A stretch of 64,000 bases of DNA from Diplosphaera chodatii (lineage: Eukaryota; Chlorophyta; Trebouxiophyceae; Prasiolales; Stichococcaceae), in assembly GCA_032358165.1 (NCBI GenBank), contig JAALGY010000042.1, positions 620,001-684,000 on the forward strand. Reading direction: 5' to 3'. Below the pieces are notes generated by a model. The model saw only the letters and a list, made by a program, of their open reading frames with translations, did not search any database and was not told where the DNA came from. Every line of letters starts with the position of its first letter. Position 1 is the stretch's first letter. Shown in pieces: positions 46,701 to 59,313 of this stretch. A program made the translations under genes and the position numbers.

Positions 46701-49700
46701 GGGGAGTACAAGCAGTACGTGCTCACCACGTTGGGGTGGTCGTCAGTGTGGATGAGCGCGTTGATTTCGGTGCGCGCCAGCTCGGCAAAGCGCGCCAGCA
46801 GGCGCTTGACGGCCACAGGGCGGCCGTCCAGGCGGCCCTGCAGCACCACGGTGCCGCCGCTGCCATAGCCCAGCACCTCCGTACCCACCTGCGGTGGTGA
46901 CAGCAGGAGGGGTCTTGCTGACCTGCATTCGGCATTGATTCGCAGAGCGCTGCCAATGTGCAGATGGCCTGTCCCTTCTGGCAGCCACCACGGCGCATGG
47001 CCCATGGCGAGCAGTGTTGAGAGCAGCACCTCCATACGCCCGATGCGGCTGACACCAGGCGCCAGCGGGGTGCGGGGAGACTCGACGCTCTGCCGCTGCT
47101 GCTGCTCCTCCTCCTCCTGCTGCTGCTGCTGCTGCTGCCGCTGCTCTTCAGCTGCCTGGGCGTCCGCAGCTGCGGAGGCGCTGCTGTTGAGCCGCTGGCT
47201 GTCTGCGCCCTGGCTGCGGCTGGCGTGGCTGCCGCTGAGGCGGCTGCCACGGGAATCTGCTGCGGCGTCGTCCCTGCTGCAGATGCATGACCCAGCTTTC
47301 AGCTGCTGCATACATCATACTGTGCACCTTTGCAAATGTTGCTCATGCACGCTGGAGTATGGATGCGAGTGTGGGGGATCCTGGAACGAGGTGCCACACC
47401 TGGAGCCATTGAGTGACGGCTCCCCGCTGCTGGTGCGGATGCGGGCGGGCGGCTGGCGGCTGCTGCGCTCCGAGGCACGAGAGCCCAGCGAGTCCGCCTC
47501 CGCCTGCAGCGGTGCACAAGTTGGAATGTGGCATGCTGGCAACGCAGGGTGATGGCGCCAAGCGGCACGTTCATCAGGCTGCCAGTGCGGTGCAAGGTCA
47601 GCGAGCGTGATTACATTGCATCCCTGAGATGGTACTGGGCTTCGCTCACAGCCGCTTCGTTCGGCTCTGTACCTCCTCATCAGAGCCGAAGTGCTCGCCC
47701 TCTGCCGTAGATGACCGCCCACTGTTGGCTTCTGCTGTCAGCTGCTCACCACGGCGGCCGGCCCTGTGCTTGCGCCTGCGAGGCCGCCTCTGCAGGTGCA
47801 CATAGCAGGAATGTCACCAAGAGGGTGCACGCGCTTACCAATCCTGTCCCTAGCCATGTCATGGCTGCTGCCGTAGTTGGCATGGCATGGCATGGCATCC
47901 CGGCACACATAGGACGTGCTGGTGCTCACCTTTACAGCATCCCCGTCTGCCAGTGCAAACTGTTCTGCTGTCTGTCGCCCAACCTGCGTGGATGTTGACT
48001 CCACGCTTTCTGCTTCCAGTGTCATCAGCTGCTGTCGCTGCTCAGTGTATCCCGAAGCTTCACGACGCCGTGCCAGCAGCAGCACCTAGGGTTTCAGCAG
48101 GTATGGGCATCAGGACAGTGGCCTCAAGATCGAGTCCTCAATTCTGTCCATCATGAGCAAGCCAAGCTGGATACATTAGGGAAAGTTAGAACGGCAGCTG
48201 CACACCGTGAGGGCGGCGCCCACACCAGCAAGGACACCCGCAAGTGCGGCAATAGTCAGCACCAGGGCCACAACCCCCTTCCACGACCAGCCTGCAAGCA
48301 TAGCCCTTTTGTCAGTGTCGACGCATCTTCGAGCAGGTTGAACGAGCCTGAACGCTGTTGAAGCACGGGTCATCACCAGGTTGCATCACACAAGATGGCT
48401 GTGCTGTGCCGCTTTGCTGTTCGATGCTGGCACTGCCGGCAACCGCACCATAGGGCAGGGCGCTGCTGCGGCCCTCGGCCCACGCCGCTTCCTCATCACC
48501 GGTGGCCGGCAGCAACCGCTGCGACCACTCCCGATAATGCTGCAGCCGGCGGTCGCAACGTACACTCTTCAGCACGGACACTTGCTGAATGGATGATGGG
48601 CAACAGGGGTGCCACTCGGTGTTGGTCGTGAGATTGCAGCACTCGCAAACAGCATGTGGCATGATGCGATGACTGAGCTTCAGCAGATGGTATGCTAGTA
48701 CTCTGTCATTCGAGCTGGCAGTCGCACCTCATGGCGGTAGGGCAACCCGCGGCCGGCTGGGAGCGCCAGGCCGGCCTGCGTGGCAGCACTCACCTGCAAG
48801 CACTCCAGAGCGTCACCATGCCAGCACACCAATGGTACAGGTGAACAGCCTGTCCTCACTCGGTCTCGCTTTGTGCACCGCTGTGCGTATGTGTCGGACG
48901 AGTGCCCGTCGGCATGCAAAACGTTCTGTTTTCACCTCGTGGATGCCGAGTGGAATACCCGGACCAGACCCGCTGGCATTGCCGGCAAGGACCCTGCATG
49001 AGGCACAAGTCAGCATTGCGCTGGTGCATCCAAGCATCATCGTGAGGAAGCTTGGCTGCATGCTGACGCCCCGGCCTCAACATTGCTTTAGAGCAGCACC
49101 TGCCGTCAGCGTCCCAGGCGGACGCCGGCAGAGACCGCCCCTCGCACGCCGGGTCCGCATCGCTGGCTGCCCTGCCGGCGCCCTGTGGCGGGCAGCGGTC
49201 GGCGGCCTCGGGGAAGTCGAATTCGTAGTACGAGGCAGGCAGCGCGTACAGCGCGCCGCTGCTCGGCAGCTGGCCCACCCAGATGCGGCCCAAGTCTTCA
49301 TCCGGCATCAGGTTGTTGGGGCCTGCCACAGCAATGTTCCCCTGTCAGCTCTAATGCACATGGGAGGATGCAGTGTGCGCACCATTTTAGAGCCATCAGG
49401 GTACGGGTGTTACCATGTGGCTACATCAGCATGTCGCTTCAGTCAACACGTGGGGCAGTCCAGGGAGGGCTACTTCAGTTACCGGCGTACCAGGCAGCAT
49501 GTTGGTTGCTGAGCCGCCCGGGAATGCAGCCACCAGCGGCGACTCGAAGGGCACCGACCAGCGCTGCAGGCCGGACCGTGGGTCATAGCATAGCAACGCA
49601 TTCTGCGCCCCGATCAGCAGCCCTGGAGACTCTGCAGGAGGCGCACAGCAACAGTGTGAGCGTTGAGGTTGAACATAATATGCCAATGTGAAGAGGTGGC

Positions 49701-51134
49701 AGATGTCAGATGTGGAAGCCGGCGTGTCGACATGTGGGATGTTTGTCTGCTGCACACACCAGCATACACACGACCAGTTGTGACTCACGGTTGTGCGGGA
49801 ACGGCATGTCGACGTCGTCGACCAGCGCGCGCAGCGCGGGCAGGCTGAGCTGCTGCACGCGGCCGAAGGTGACGTTCCAGCGCACGCCGCCGCCGCCGCG
49901 CCCCAGCGCGTGCACGTGCCAGTTGGAGCGGGCGACCAGGACGCCGGTGCCCGCCGCCAGCGCCGCCGCGCCCGGAGACTTGTCGGGGTCCGGCTCCTCC
50001 CCCGGATCTGCAGTGTTCGGAGGGTTTAGGCTGGTGAATGGCTAAATCATCAGCCTGCAGGGGCCGACAAAAGCAGGCAAGGGCTCAGCAGGCGCCTGAA
50101 GCCCAGTTCCCCAACTGTGCAGTCATTTCAGGCGCGACGGCGGTTTATCTTTTGTGGGGCGGTGCCCAACTGCAGCAGCATGCGGGGGGCGCTCACCGAG
50201 GATCGCGGCGACCTGCAGCAGGCGGCCGCCAATGGCGGTGACCTCCTCCAGCAGGCGCCCGCTCTTGGCGTCGAGCACGTACAGCGTGGTGTCCTTGGCG
50301 CCCAGCAGCAGCGAGCCGTCGAAGGCCAGGCTGCCAGGGGAGCTGTCCACCAGGTCCTCTATCGTCTCCGCCAGGATCTGCACAGCCATTGACCCGGCGT
50401 CACAGTCCGTGACAATAAGGGATGCAGTTTCCACACTGACGCGAAATATAAGCAGGCCTTGCATCGCGGCCCACCTCATACATCTGGTCCTCATGACGGT
50501 ATGCATACAGGCTGCCGTCTGCGCCTGGCAGGATCGTGGACTGCCCGCCATCCAGCCCAGTGCTGACCCCCTGCAAGGATGCATATGCTCGTGTACACGC
50601 CTGACAACTCGCACTCGGCACGGCCAAGCAGCGCGTCCCCAGTCATCCAATAGCATCATGTGCTTGAGTGAGCGACGAAAGCCCGGGCGCTTGTGCGCAA
50701 GCGCACCTTGTTGGACACAAGCGGCGTGCCCGTGTCATACGTCCACAGCTTGCGGCCTGACGCCTCGTCCACCGCTGAGACGCTGCCGTCGAGCAAGCTC
50801 ACCAGCAGTGGCGAGCGCTGCCTGCAATGTGAGGCACACATGCGGTTACTCCACTGGCAGAAACTGCAAAACGGCAGCCACTGCAGGGCCATTGCAGGAT
50901 TGCACACGTGAAGCGCTGCAGAGGTTCCCACCTTTCCGCGAAGTAGCCCTCGCCGCGCAAGGCAATGGCCTTGTGATCGTCAGCATGCTGCGCTGTGTCA
51001 GCGGCGATGCGCGGATGGGGTGCATGCTGCGGCGCAGCACCGCCGTCATGCAGCTGTGATAGCGCCTGCCACGGCAGCAGCACCAGGAGCAGCAGGCGTA
51101 TCACCGCGCTGCGGCACGTCCACTTGTGTGGCAT
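41719..51134 (-). CDS. IRE1: IRE1 unfolded-protein-response sensor kinase/RNase with C-terminal CCCH zinc-finger extension
   Basis: IRE1 senses misfolded proteins in the ER lumen and splices or decays RNA from the cytosolic side. From ATG 51134 there is a signal peptide (AVIRLLLLVLLPWQALS). Luminal beta-propeller segments follow: LLDGSVSAVDEASGRKLWTY (about 50720-50815), KDTTLYVLDAKSGRLLEEV (about 50230-50320), and RSNWHVHALGRGGGGVRWNV (about 49860-49945). The membrane span is GVVALVLTIAALAGVLAGVG (about 48210-48285). After an acidic/Gln linker the kinase gives GYGSGGTVVLQG, VAVKRL, FVHRDLKPHNVLL, VSDMGLC (plant-type DMG) and GGRHPFGARYERDMNIL. The KEN RNase gives SLRDLLRVVRNKRTHFYEMP (about 44335-44400) and YFQKRFPRLFLTCYAFALA (to 44018). 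The next exon (about 43731, phase 0) leads in frame into a low-complexity region and two CCCH fingers ending at 41719. Alternative: IRE1 stops in the intron near 43973 and the fingers are a separate gene. Confidence 0.85.
42165..42235. repeat. CTG/CAG trinucleotide tract (polyGln)
   Basis: Runs of CTG on the plus strand (CAG in the minus-strand exon) encode Q-rich sequence with His, Leu and Tyr interruptions just before the CCCH fingers. It is a likely length-variable microsatellite. Confidence 0.8.
47090..47150. repeat. CTG/CTC trinucleotide tract (polyGln/polyGlu)
   Basis: In the IRE1 cytosolic linker the minus-strand frame reads a Gln run, a Glu run, then more Gln. The DNA is CTG and CTC units on the plus strand. 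It lies between the transmembrane segment and the kinase domain. Confidence 0.75.
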
Positions 51135-51468
51135 GCAGGCCAGCTGTCAGCGCAGCTTTACTTTCCCAGTGGTGTCGGGACAGCAGGCTGTCATGCCAAA
51201 CTCAGAGGAGCGTCTGCGCGTTACGTGCTTTCACGCTTTAATCAGTCCAGCAAGGCGATCAGCTGAAGCAACAGCCTCGCCAGCGCTAGACGCAGTTCAG
51301 GATGCAGCGGGATCTTGCGATACGAAGCCGCGAGAAGGCATTGCCAATCAGGCTGACGCGCGTCATGCGGCGCGACTATGGTCGAGATACATATCCTAGT
51401 TTTGATCTTCTGATAACGCGATTGTACTTGTGTTGGGTCCGCCTGCCTGCACTCACGAGGACTGAGCC
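51135..51468. other. Divergent intergenic region, IRE1 / TKL kinase
   Basis: About 330 bases lie between outward-facing starts. I see no coding segment. I looked for an ER-stress-type ACGTG core near the IRE1 start and saw none convincing; ACGTGC at about 51224 is a single weak match. Confidence 0.35.
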
Positions 51469-54400
51469 ATGCACCTGCAGCCACCCTGTACTGCTGTGCA
51501 GCAAGAACAGATGCCAGTGCTGCCTATCGATCAGACGGAGTTTGCAGTGCAAAAGTTCACATTTCATACTTCATCAGGCCGTCCAAGCGATGTAGCGGTT
51601 GCAAGGCAGTTTGCTCAGTGTCATCCCGATGCTTTCGTCTCAATGTTGTCAGTCTGGTCAGACAGCTTGATGCGACAGGCTGTGACCAATCGCCTCACAG
51701 CACGGTACAGACATTGAGTCGTTCCGCAATTTTACATTGTCTGCATCGTGCTCATCGCCTCGTGCCCCACACGACACGATGTCAGCAATGAGTGTGCGGC
51801 ATGCACCCTTCAGACGCCCTGGTACTTGACTTGCAGCAACACCGGCCAGCTCTCCAGTCTGTTCGATCGGAACGCTGCATAGGTGATTGCATGCCGGATA
51901 GAACGTAGCCCTGTTGGCGGATGGCTGCGTGCCAACCGCCGGCAGATCATGGCGGACTGGCAGGCATGGGAGCGGGACATGGCGACGCGGGCCCTGGAGG
52001 CGCTGGAGACCGGATCCGTGGCCGTCCACGACGCGCTGCACGGCCTGCTGGAGTGCTGCCTGCAGCTGCACCCGACCGCTGCGCGCCACCTGTATGAGGC
52101 TGCCAAGAAGGTATGGTGCAGCAGACTTTTCAGGCAAAGAGAAGGACTGATCCTCATAGACGCACAGGCAACACTGTCGTGCTGGGGGCACACCGAGCGT
52201 ACCTCGGCAGGCCCTCGGCTGCTGAGTAGAGTGGTCACTGCAGCAGCAACGCCGCGCTTGCATGCACAGGATGACGACATGTTCTCACCCAAGTACGGCA
52301 GCGTCTACAGCGGCGGGCAGGGGCTCGGCGGCGGCGTGCCCTACGGCACGATGCCGCTGCCCGGGCGTCCAACACTCGCGCCGCATCCCGCCCATCTACC
52401 GGGCACACCCGCCTACCAGCAGGTTCAGTCTTGATGTACATCAGCCGGTGCCTGTGTCGCTGTGTGAACAATTTGCGACGGCCTGCAGGCCACTCGGTTG
52501 TTCCGGAGCAGGTGTGAAGGAGTGCAGGGTGGTCTCCTCATCCAGGAAGCTTCAATTTGCAGGCGCACGTCATGGCGGCGATGGAGGCTGGCAGCGGGCC
52601 CGCACTGCTTGGCGCACATCCGCATGCACAGGTGAGCAGCAGCAGGTGTCACAGGTTTTCGGCCCATAGGCTCAGCGTTGGGGCGCAGTGGCGTCCGTAC
52701 ATCGGCTGCTGCTGCTCCGAGCTCACACGGAATGCTTTGACGCTACAGGGTAGCAGGCCAGCTCTTGGAATGTCACAGCTGCCCCAGCAGCTGGTAAGCC
52801 AGCACCAGCCGGCGCCTTTCGCTCCCCAGGGGCCGCCCTTCCAGCCGTACCAGCAGCCAGCGCCGCTGTACCAGCCGCCGCGCCACCTGCAGCAGCACCA
52901 CCACCGGCAACAGCAGCAGCAAGTGCCTCACTTCCTGCAGCAGCAGCACGCACAGCCCCTGCAGCACTGGCAGCCCCCACCGCCGCCCGGCTTCTTGCCA
53001 GCGGTCTCAAGTGCGATGGAGCTGCCGCAGTGGGCGCCAATGCACCCTGGCGTGCAGGGGACGCACCACACACTTCCCGCTGACAGCACAGCCATGCAGC
53101 ATCAGCAGTGGCAGCCGCCAGCGCACCGCGAGGCCCCGTGGCAGCCTGCAGCGTGTGCAGTGAAGGGAGCCGCACAACCTGCGGCGGATGCTGCCGGCCC
53201 TGCAGTCCGCAGAACCTTGTCCACGTCAGCTGCGGACAGCGGGGGAGGCGGTCCAGTGGCGCAGCGTGCAATGGGCCTGCACACCAGGGAGCAGTCGTGG
53301 GACGACTTCTCGCCGGCGCAGCCGCCGCCAGACGCATCGCTGCGAGCACCAAGTGCCCCCGCACTTGCAGCACCCGGCACCCGGCGCAGGCCCAGCGCCG
53401 GCACAGCCCTGCTGCCCGGCAGACCATCAGGCTCGCCAGTGCCTGCGGTGCCGGCGCCGCAGCAGGCCGCCAGCCCACTGGCAGCCGAGGGGCCCCAGCT
53501 GATGGGTGGCGAGACTGCTGCATCGGACCTGAAGCAGCCAGTAGCGCAACCCACTAGCAGCCCGCTGCCCAGTGCGGCTGCCCTGGATAGCTGGGGACAC
53601 CATGGTGCGCAGGACCAGGCAGAACTTGACCACAGGCCGGCACTCCTGCCTGGCGTGGTGCAGCGGCCTGCCAGCACAGCTCCGATACGGGGTGGGCAAT
53701 GAAAATAATTGTGTGTACGTCATGGCGCACACATCGTCTGTGCAGTCGTGTTGGGCTGCCTCAACAAAGCACAATCCTCGGCGTGCAGAGCAGCGATCAC
53801 ACTTGTATGGCATACAGGCATCGCGCCGGCTGTTGTGTCAGTGCCGCTTGACATCGTGGCGCCGCCGGCGCACATGCAGCAGGAGGTGCAGCGCCAGCAG
53901 GAGGCGGCGGCAGTGTCAGCGCCACCAGCATTGGCACTTCCGCTGCTGCAGCGCACGATCGACGAGGTGGACTTGCAGCAGCTGGCCTTTGGGCGCCAGA
54001 TTGGCGAGGGCGGCTTTGGGCGGGTGAGTCCAGGGAAACACTACTCAGTGTAGCTTTAAATAGGGGTTACATCAATGCAACTGCTCATTGGGGTCTGTTT
54101 GGATGCAAACTTGGGGTCACATCCTGTTGTGGCGCCACAGTTGGTGTGTTGATGGGAAGTCAACAGTCAGCCAAAGACCTTCGCATTGCCGCAGGTGTAT
54201 GCGGGGCAGTGGCGGGGGCTGCCGGTCGCGGTGAAGGTGGTGAGCCAGGCGGCGCCGCTGGACGGGCAGCTGGTGGCGGAGTTCCGGCGGGAGATCGCGA
54301 CCATGGCGGCGCTGCCGCCGCACCCGCACGTGCTGCCGCTGCTGGCCGCCTGCACCGCGCCGCCGCACCTCGCCCTCGTCACCCCCTTCTGCGCCCGAGG

Positions 54401-55675
54401 TGCACACCAGCATTCTGGACTATATTCAGTGTGGCTCTGGCGTCCATTCACCACAAAGGGAAAGCTGCCTTGTGTCCGTGCTCTGCACCAAAGCACATAC
54501 CACTGGCCTGCGAGCTGTTCTCTGCACACATGCCCTTGCGAGTGTGGATGCTCTGCACAGTGGCGGGACAATATGTGAGCGGCTTGCATCAGGCATACCA
54601 GACCCAGCCGGCAGCTGATGCAGTGTCTCTTGTCATCAGGTCCTTGCTGCTTGCAAGCGGATCTTTGGTCGTGCAGGGTCGTTGTACGGGCTGCTGCACG
54701 CGCCGGGGCTGCAGCTGAGCTGGCGCCACATCGTGCACCTGGCGCTGGGCGCGGCCCGCGGCATGGCGCACCTCCACGCCTGCCACATCCTGCACCGCGA
54801 CCTCAAGTCGGGTGCGCATGTACCGGGTGTCAGGCAGCACACGAGGTTTGTGCTGCTGCTGCTCCCCAGCTATGCTGGCTGTCTTCCCACGCCGCCAACT
54901 CACATGTATGCACATGCAACAGGCAACCTGCTGGTGGAGGCGGATTGGACGGTGCGGGTGGCAGATTTTGGGCTGTCGCGCGTAATGGCCGACCTGCACA
55001 CCATGGTGAGTCTCTGCACGCTTCCCTCCTGCAGAAGCAGTTGCTTTCACGCGGCGCATTGTGCACCCTGCGCAATGGTCCCGGTTCTGTTGCTGACGCA
55101 CCTGCATCCTTGCCCTGCAGACGGGGGGCCTGGGTACATACGAGTACATGGCTCCTGAGGTGCTGGCGCACCAGCGCTACTCTGAAAAGGTGGGACCTCA
55201 TCGTAGCTCTTGTCCAGCTCACGGCTTCGGCAAGGATGATGCGTGTGTCTGTCACTTTGCCACGTGCAATGTTGGGCCATCCAGCATGCTTTTGCACGTC
55301 CACAGGCGGATGTGTACTCATTCGGGGTCGTACTCTGGGAGATGTGCGCACGTGCAATGCCATACCCAGGCCTGAATGGCATGCAGGTGACCTGCACCTG
55401 CCGTGCCCTGCGTCTCCAGCAGTCGCCGTGCCTGCGGCAACCCTTTCGGTGATGATGTACCGTGATGCCGGTGAAATTTGCAAATGCAGGCGGCACTGGC
55501 GGTGATGAACCGGGGCCTGCGCCCCGAGATCCCGTCTGCAACACCGGCACCGCTGGCGGAGCTCATCAGGGAGGCCTGGGCCCCTGCATCGGCACAGCGG
55601 CCATCGTTCACAGCAGTTGTGCAGGCACTGGAGGGCATCCATGGGTCCATAGCTGGCAGCAGCAGCCACCAGTAG
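51469..55675 (+). CDS. TKL-family (Raf-like) protein kinase with Pro/Gln-rich N-terminal region
   Basis: The C-terminal half is a complete kinase: glycine loop GRQIGEGGFGR (about 53990-54023), QWRGLPVAVKVV with the beta3 Lys and FRREIATMAALPPHPHVLPL (about 54198-54400), MAHLHACHILHRDLKS (about 54760-54811), NLLVEADWTVRVADFGLSR with DFG (about 54925-54980), GGLGTYEYMAPEVLAHQRYS with APE (about 55125-55188), ADVYSFGVVLWEMCARAMPY (about 55308-55385), and AQRPSFTAVVQALEGIHGS to the stop at 55673-55675. The SFGVVLWEM and RPSF blocks mark the TKL/Raf-like group. Upstream is a long Pro/Gln/Ala-rich exon (about 52750-53690) and a helical exon MADWQAWERDMATRALEALE (about 51950-52110). A further possible first exon is PIDQTEFAVQKFTFHTSSGR from ATG 51469; the start is uncertain, and 51951 is the alternative. 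Confidence 0.82.
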
Positions 55676-56050
55676 CTATTGCTGCTATGGTTGAACTGGC
55701 GGATCATGCTAGCGACTCTGTGCCTTGCACATGCAGCGCGCGCACCGAAGAGGTTTGCTGGTGCATGGTGCAGTCGTCAGGCTCACGGTACGGTGTCTTG
55801 TATAACATTCTATGTCAATGTGCCACACAACATGGCGTCAGATGGCCCTGCAGTCGCCATGATCTGTCTTGGCCGGATCGACAGAATTTGCCCTTTGATG
55901 AGGGTACACATCCTTCACCAGCACGTTGACGCAGCTGTTCTACACAACGCGGTATGTCTTAGGTCATTTTCAGGTGTATGGATGCACCTCCTCCTGCAAG
56001 GTATTTCCGCTGATCGTTTTGCAGCATCACTTGCCGAAGTGATCTGCAGC
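55676..56050. other. Intergenic region between kinase and F-box gene
   Basis: About 375 bases hold no recognised coding segment. The frame of the next gene stays open upstream to 55679, but that extension has no domain-like sequence. Confidence 0.35.
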
Positions 56051-57800
56051 ATGCAGCAGCAACATCATCATCAGTCAGAACACACTGCAATGCACGGCGA
56101 ACCGTTCCCCCTGGAGGATTTGCCGGACCACATAGAGCACATGATACTGGACAGAGCGTCAGCAGCGCTCAGACACCCGCCTTGTACTGCCTACCCTCTC
56201 GCCGTGCGGCAATACTTGAGCATGCAGCTGGTATGCAAACGGTGAGTCGCTGATATACAGTGATACGCCCAAAAGATCCATCTAGTCCCCAAACATGCGT
56301 GCTCACTCTTTGCTGATGCAGCAGAATAAGCAGCAAGTCGCCGTTGCGGTCAGATTGGACGCATACACCCCGAAGAGATCGCAGGTTGCCGTAGAGACTG
56401 ATGCGGCATGATGAGATGGATCTTCAAGGATACGCGGCTCATGCAGGTGGCGTAATCTGCTTCTCAACAGCGGAGGCCTGGCTGTCCGAGTCAGCACGCG
56501 GCAGCAGATCGAGCACCTGGCGGCGTCGTCACTGCCTATCACTGAGCTCGAGATTCAGAGCAACGAGCGAGGTGGGGTCCTGCTTGACACTCAATCAAGC
56601 GGCAGAGCTCTTCATGACACCAGTATGCTGCTGCTGCATGGCGCGAATTGTCCGAGGCTTTGCGAAGCTAATCGTGATGGCATGCAGGTATTCAGCAGGC
56701 CGTAGAGCAGCTTTTGGAAACCAAAGCGTTTCAGCAGACGTCTGGGCCGACTCTGAGCAGGCTTTGCGGTGCGTTTCGTGCTTGAAGAACAGATGTTTGC
56801 CGCGCAAACTGTGTGCGTGATGACATATGCAAATGGGCATGAGGGCACTCATGTGTAAATGTGCTACCTTGGTGGTCATGACAACAGGGCTGGAAAGCAG
56901 CGCCATTCCTGCCAAATACATGTCGCGCAACAGTCAACATTACACAAAGCTACAATGTCTTGACGGCGTCTGGGGCATTCCTCGCAAGGTGACAATGGTA
57001 CATCAGCTTTGCGTGATGGAGCACTGCCCTGAGGAATGGTCAGTACACAGAAACAGCTGGCACATGCTTCCTGCTGTGTGCGTGTGCAGCCACTGCCACC
57101 GAGCATCACGCAGCTGGGCCTGATCGACACGCTGCACTATGTCGGCTATGGCATGACAGACATCGGGCTGTCCCTGACAAATCTGCAGGTGTGCATGTTA
57201 TCTGCCACCTCTGATCTTCGTATGCAGTACCGATGGAGCAACATCGATGTACAACCGATCTGGTGCCCTCGCAACTGCTGAATGTCGTTGCTTTGTTCCG
57301 CAGAAGCTCAGGGTATTGAGCCTGCGAGGCGTGTCCGTTGACTTGCAGCAGCTGCCGCCTAGGCTAGAGGTGGGTACATGGTAGATGCCTCACCTGCTTT
57401 GGTATGCAGACGGGGGACCGATCTCATGGTACTTGAGACATGTGCTGGTGGTGACTGACATCCTGCAGCTGCTGGTCTCCAGGTGTTGCTGACCTGCGAC
57501 TGTAGACTCCGTGGCGCTGAAGGAGCAAGGTGTGCATGGGACCTACACTGCACATTAACGAGCAATGCTGAAGTGGAACATGGTAGACAGGTATACATAG
57601 CATGTGCGGTTCGTCTGGCTGACCCAATAAATCTGGCGTCTACGTGGTCCACCATCGCTGCTGCTTGCAGGATGGTGGACCAGGGCATGCGCGCGGGCCG
57701 CTACGACCTGCACTTGGCTGAGGGCACCTCTGGCGGCACCGTGCGGCTGCTCATGCACTTCTACAATGGCTTCCCAGCAGCGTGGGAGCAATTCTATTGA
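56051..57800 (+). CDS. F-box-like / leucine-rich-repeat protein
   Basis: F-box proteins recruit substrates to SCF ubiquitin ligases. Exon 1 (56051-about 56240) gives PFPLEDLPDHIEHMILDRAS and ends YLSMQLVCKR, which fits the F-box pattern LPxxi...IL...L..vCkrW; the expected WIF follows at the next exon (about 56410-56450). Later exons give VSTRQQIEHLAASSLPITEL (about 56470-56600), PPSITQLGLIDTLHYVGYGM (about 57090-57190) and LRVLSLRGVSVDLQQLPPRL (about 57305-57370), which are LRR-like. The last exon is GRYDLHLAEGTSGGTVRLLM ending EQFY, with the stop at 57798-57800. Splice edges are approximate. F-box assignment rests on one short block; the LRRs are irregular. Confidence 0.6.
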
Positions 57801-58429
57801 CGGTGCATCTAAACTCCATACGGGTGCATTTTGTCACGGGTGCATGTTGTCAAGGAGTGCACTTGTTGCCCAGGCGTTGCGCTGCTATGAATGTTCTGCC
57901 CACCCAAGTGCCCAACTGAAATGAGAAGTGTTGAGCACTTCACACCGAAGTCGTTATAGACTGCCGTCTGCAGTTAACAACTTCGGAGACGACGTTGTCG
58001 CTCCAGCCCACACATGAAAGCTCGAAGCCTCCTTGCCGTTACTGCTGGTAGCTGCTGCTGCTGCATGCCGCCGGCACGGCAGCATCAGCAGCCGCTTGGC
58101 GGCGGCGGCTGCGGCAGCAGCCGCCATTGCCACGATGCGCTCTCTTGTTCTGGTGAGCTGCCGCTGCATTGCTGCCACTCAGGTGATTGCATCTGGTCGC
58201 ATATCACAGCAACGCCAAACCGTATGCTTGACGGGACACGACGCTACCGGTACAGTGCTGATATCGTAGCACGGCTAGCGCTAGCATCTCGTGGCGCCTG
58301 CCATCTGCATGCAGCCATGCACACATACCAAATTCAGGTATTAGGGTTTATGCAGGCTCAGCCCGGCAGGAGGAACCCGGCGGGCACACAAGCAAAGCAC
58401 AGCAGGTGTCTAGCAGTATCACCGCCAAT

Positions 58430-58454
58430 GAGCAATGTGCCTAATGAGGCGTCA
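58430..58454 (+). repeat. Dispersed direct repeat, copy 1
   Basis: The sequence ATGTGCCTAATGAGGCGTCA, preceded by GAGCA, recurs at 59314-59339 with a single extra A. The sequence after it (AGGGCAG versus CAGGCAG) is also similar. Probably remnants of one mobile element family. Confidence 0.7.
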
Positions 58455-58590
58455 AGGGCAGAGTGCCTGCCGGCTGCAGCACCGACGCATGACAGTGACA
58501 CACCCAGCGAGCCGCGGGGCTGTGGGGGCCAGCACGGCTGGAAACGTGCGGGAAAAACCTCCCTGCAGGGTTACGTTGCACGGTGCAAGC

Positions 58591-58932
58591 GTGCATACGT
58601 AGACGGCGTATGCACGCGTATGCACGGCTGCACGGCACTGCCCAAGACGTATGCAGCGGCTGTCGGGCGTTGTCAGACAATCCGATCTAAGCACATCGCA
58701 GCTGCCAAATTGTGCTGAACTGCCTTTGTATGGCTCTGGAAGCTTGGAAAAGCATCCCGAGGTGTCGTAGGAGATGTCTAGAGCATTGAAGTGCATTGTG
58801 GCACTTTCTGCAGCTCAAAAATGCGCCATCTGGCCGAGCTGATCATTAGTCATCAGCTTACAGATCGTTGCTGACGTAAGATCAGATCCTTGCACGCGTT
58901 TGCACGTATACGCGTATGCACGCGTGCATACG
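58591..58932. repeat. CGTATGCAC inverted-repeat cluster
   Basis: The 9-mer CGTATGCAC occurs at 58607-58615, 58617-58625 and 58913-58921; its reverse complement GTGCATACG occurs at 58591-58599 and 58924-58932. The last pair forms a perfect 20-base palindrome at 58913-58932, and the first pair a hairpin with a 7-base loop. Confidence 0.75.
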
Positions 58933-59313
58933 GCAAACGGCAGGCCAAAGTGCCGTTTTTCGTAACCCTGCCTCCCAGGAGGGTGGGCGGTGCGGTCTAA
59001 GGTAACGACTGACTGCGTTTAGGGTTTAGACGATGACGATGGTGGTTACATCCCATATACTCCACTGGTCACACAACAAGTGAATGCTGGCAACCAAGAA
59101 CTGTGGAGCACCAGTCTAGACTGCAAGCGAATCTGCCCTGGATGTGCCGAAGCACACGGGGAAACAACTGAATGGACGCAAGCAATGCGCCTGGCTGGTG
59201 GAAAAGCATAGGCCACGAGGGCAGACCAAAGCCCATGCGGGGCTGCAAGGTGTCCGAAACGGGAAGGGCTAGGTAGCAAATGGGCAGCGCCCATAGCGCA
59301 TGGTGCTGACTGC

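Noticed and set aside
47879..47900. GGCAT tandem run
   Set aside because: Only about four short units within an intron-like stretch; an ordinary small microsatellite.
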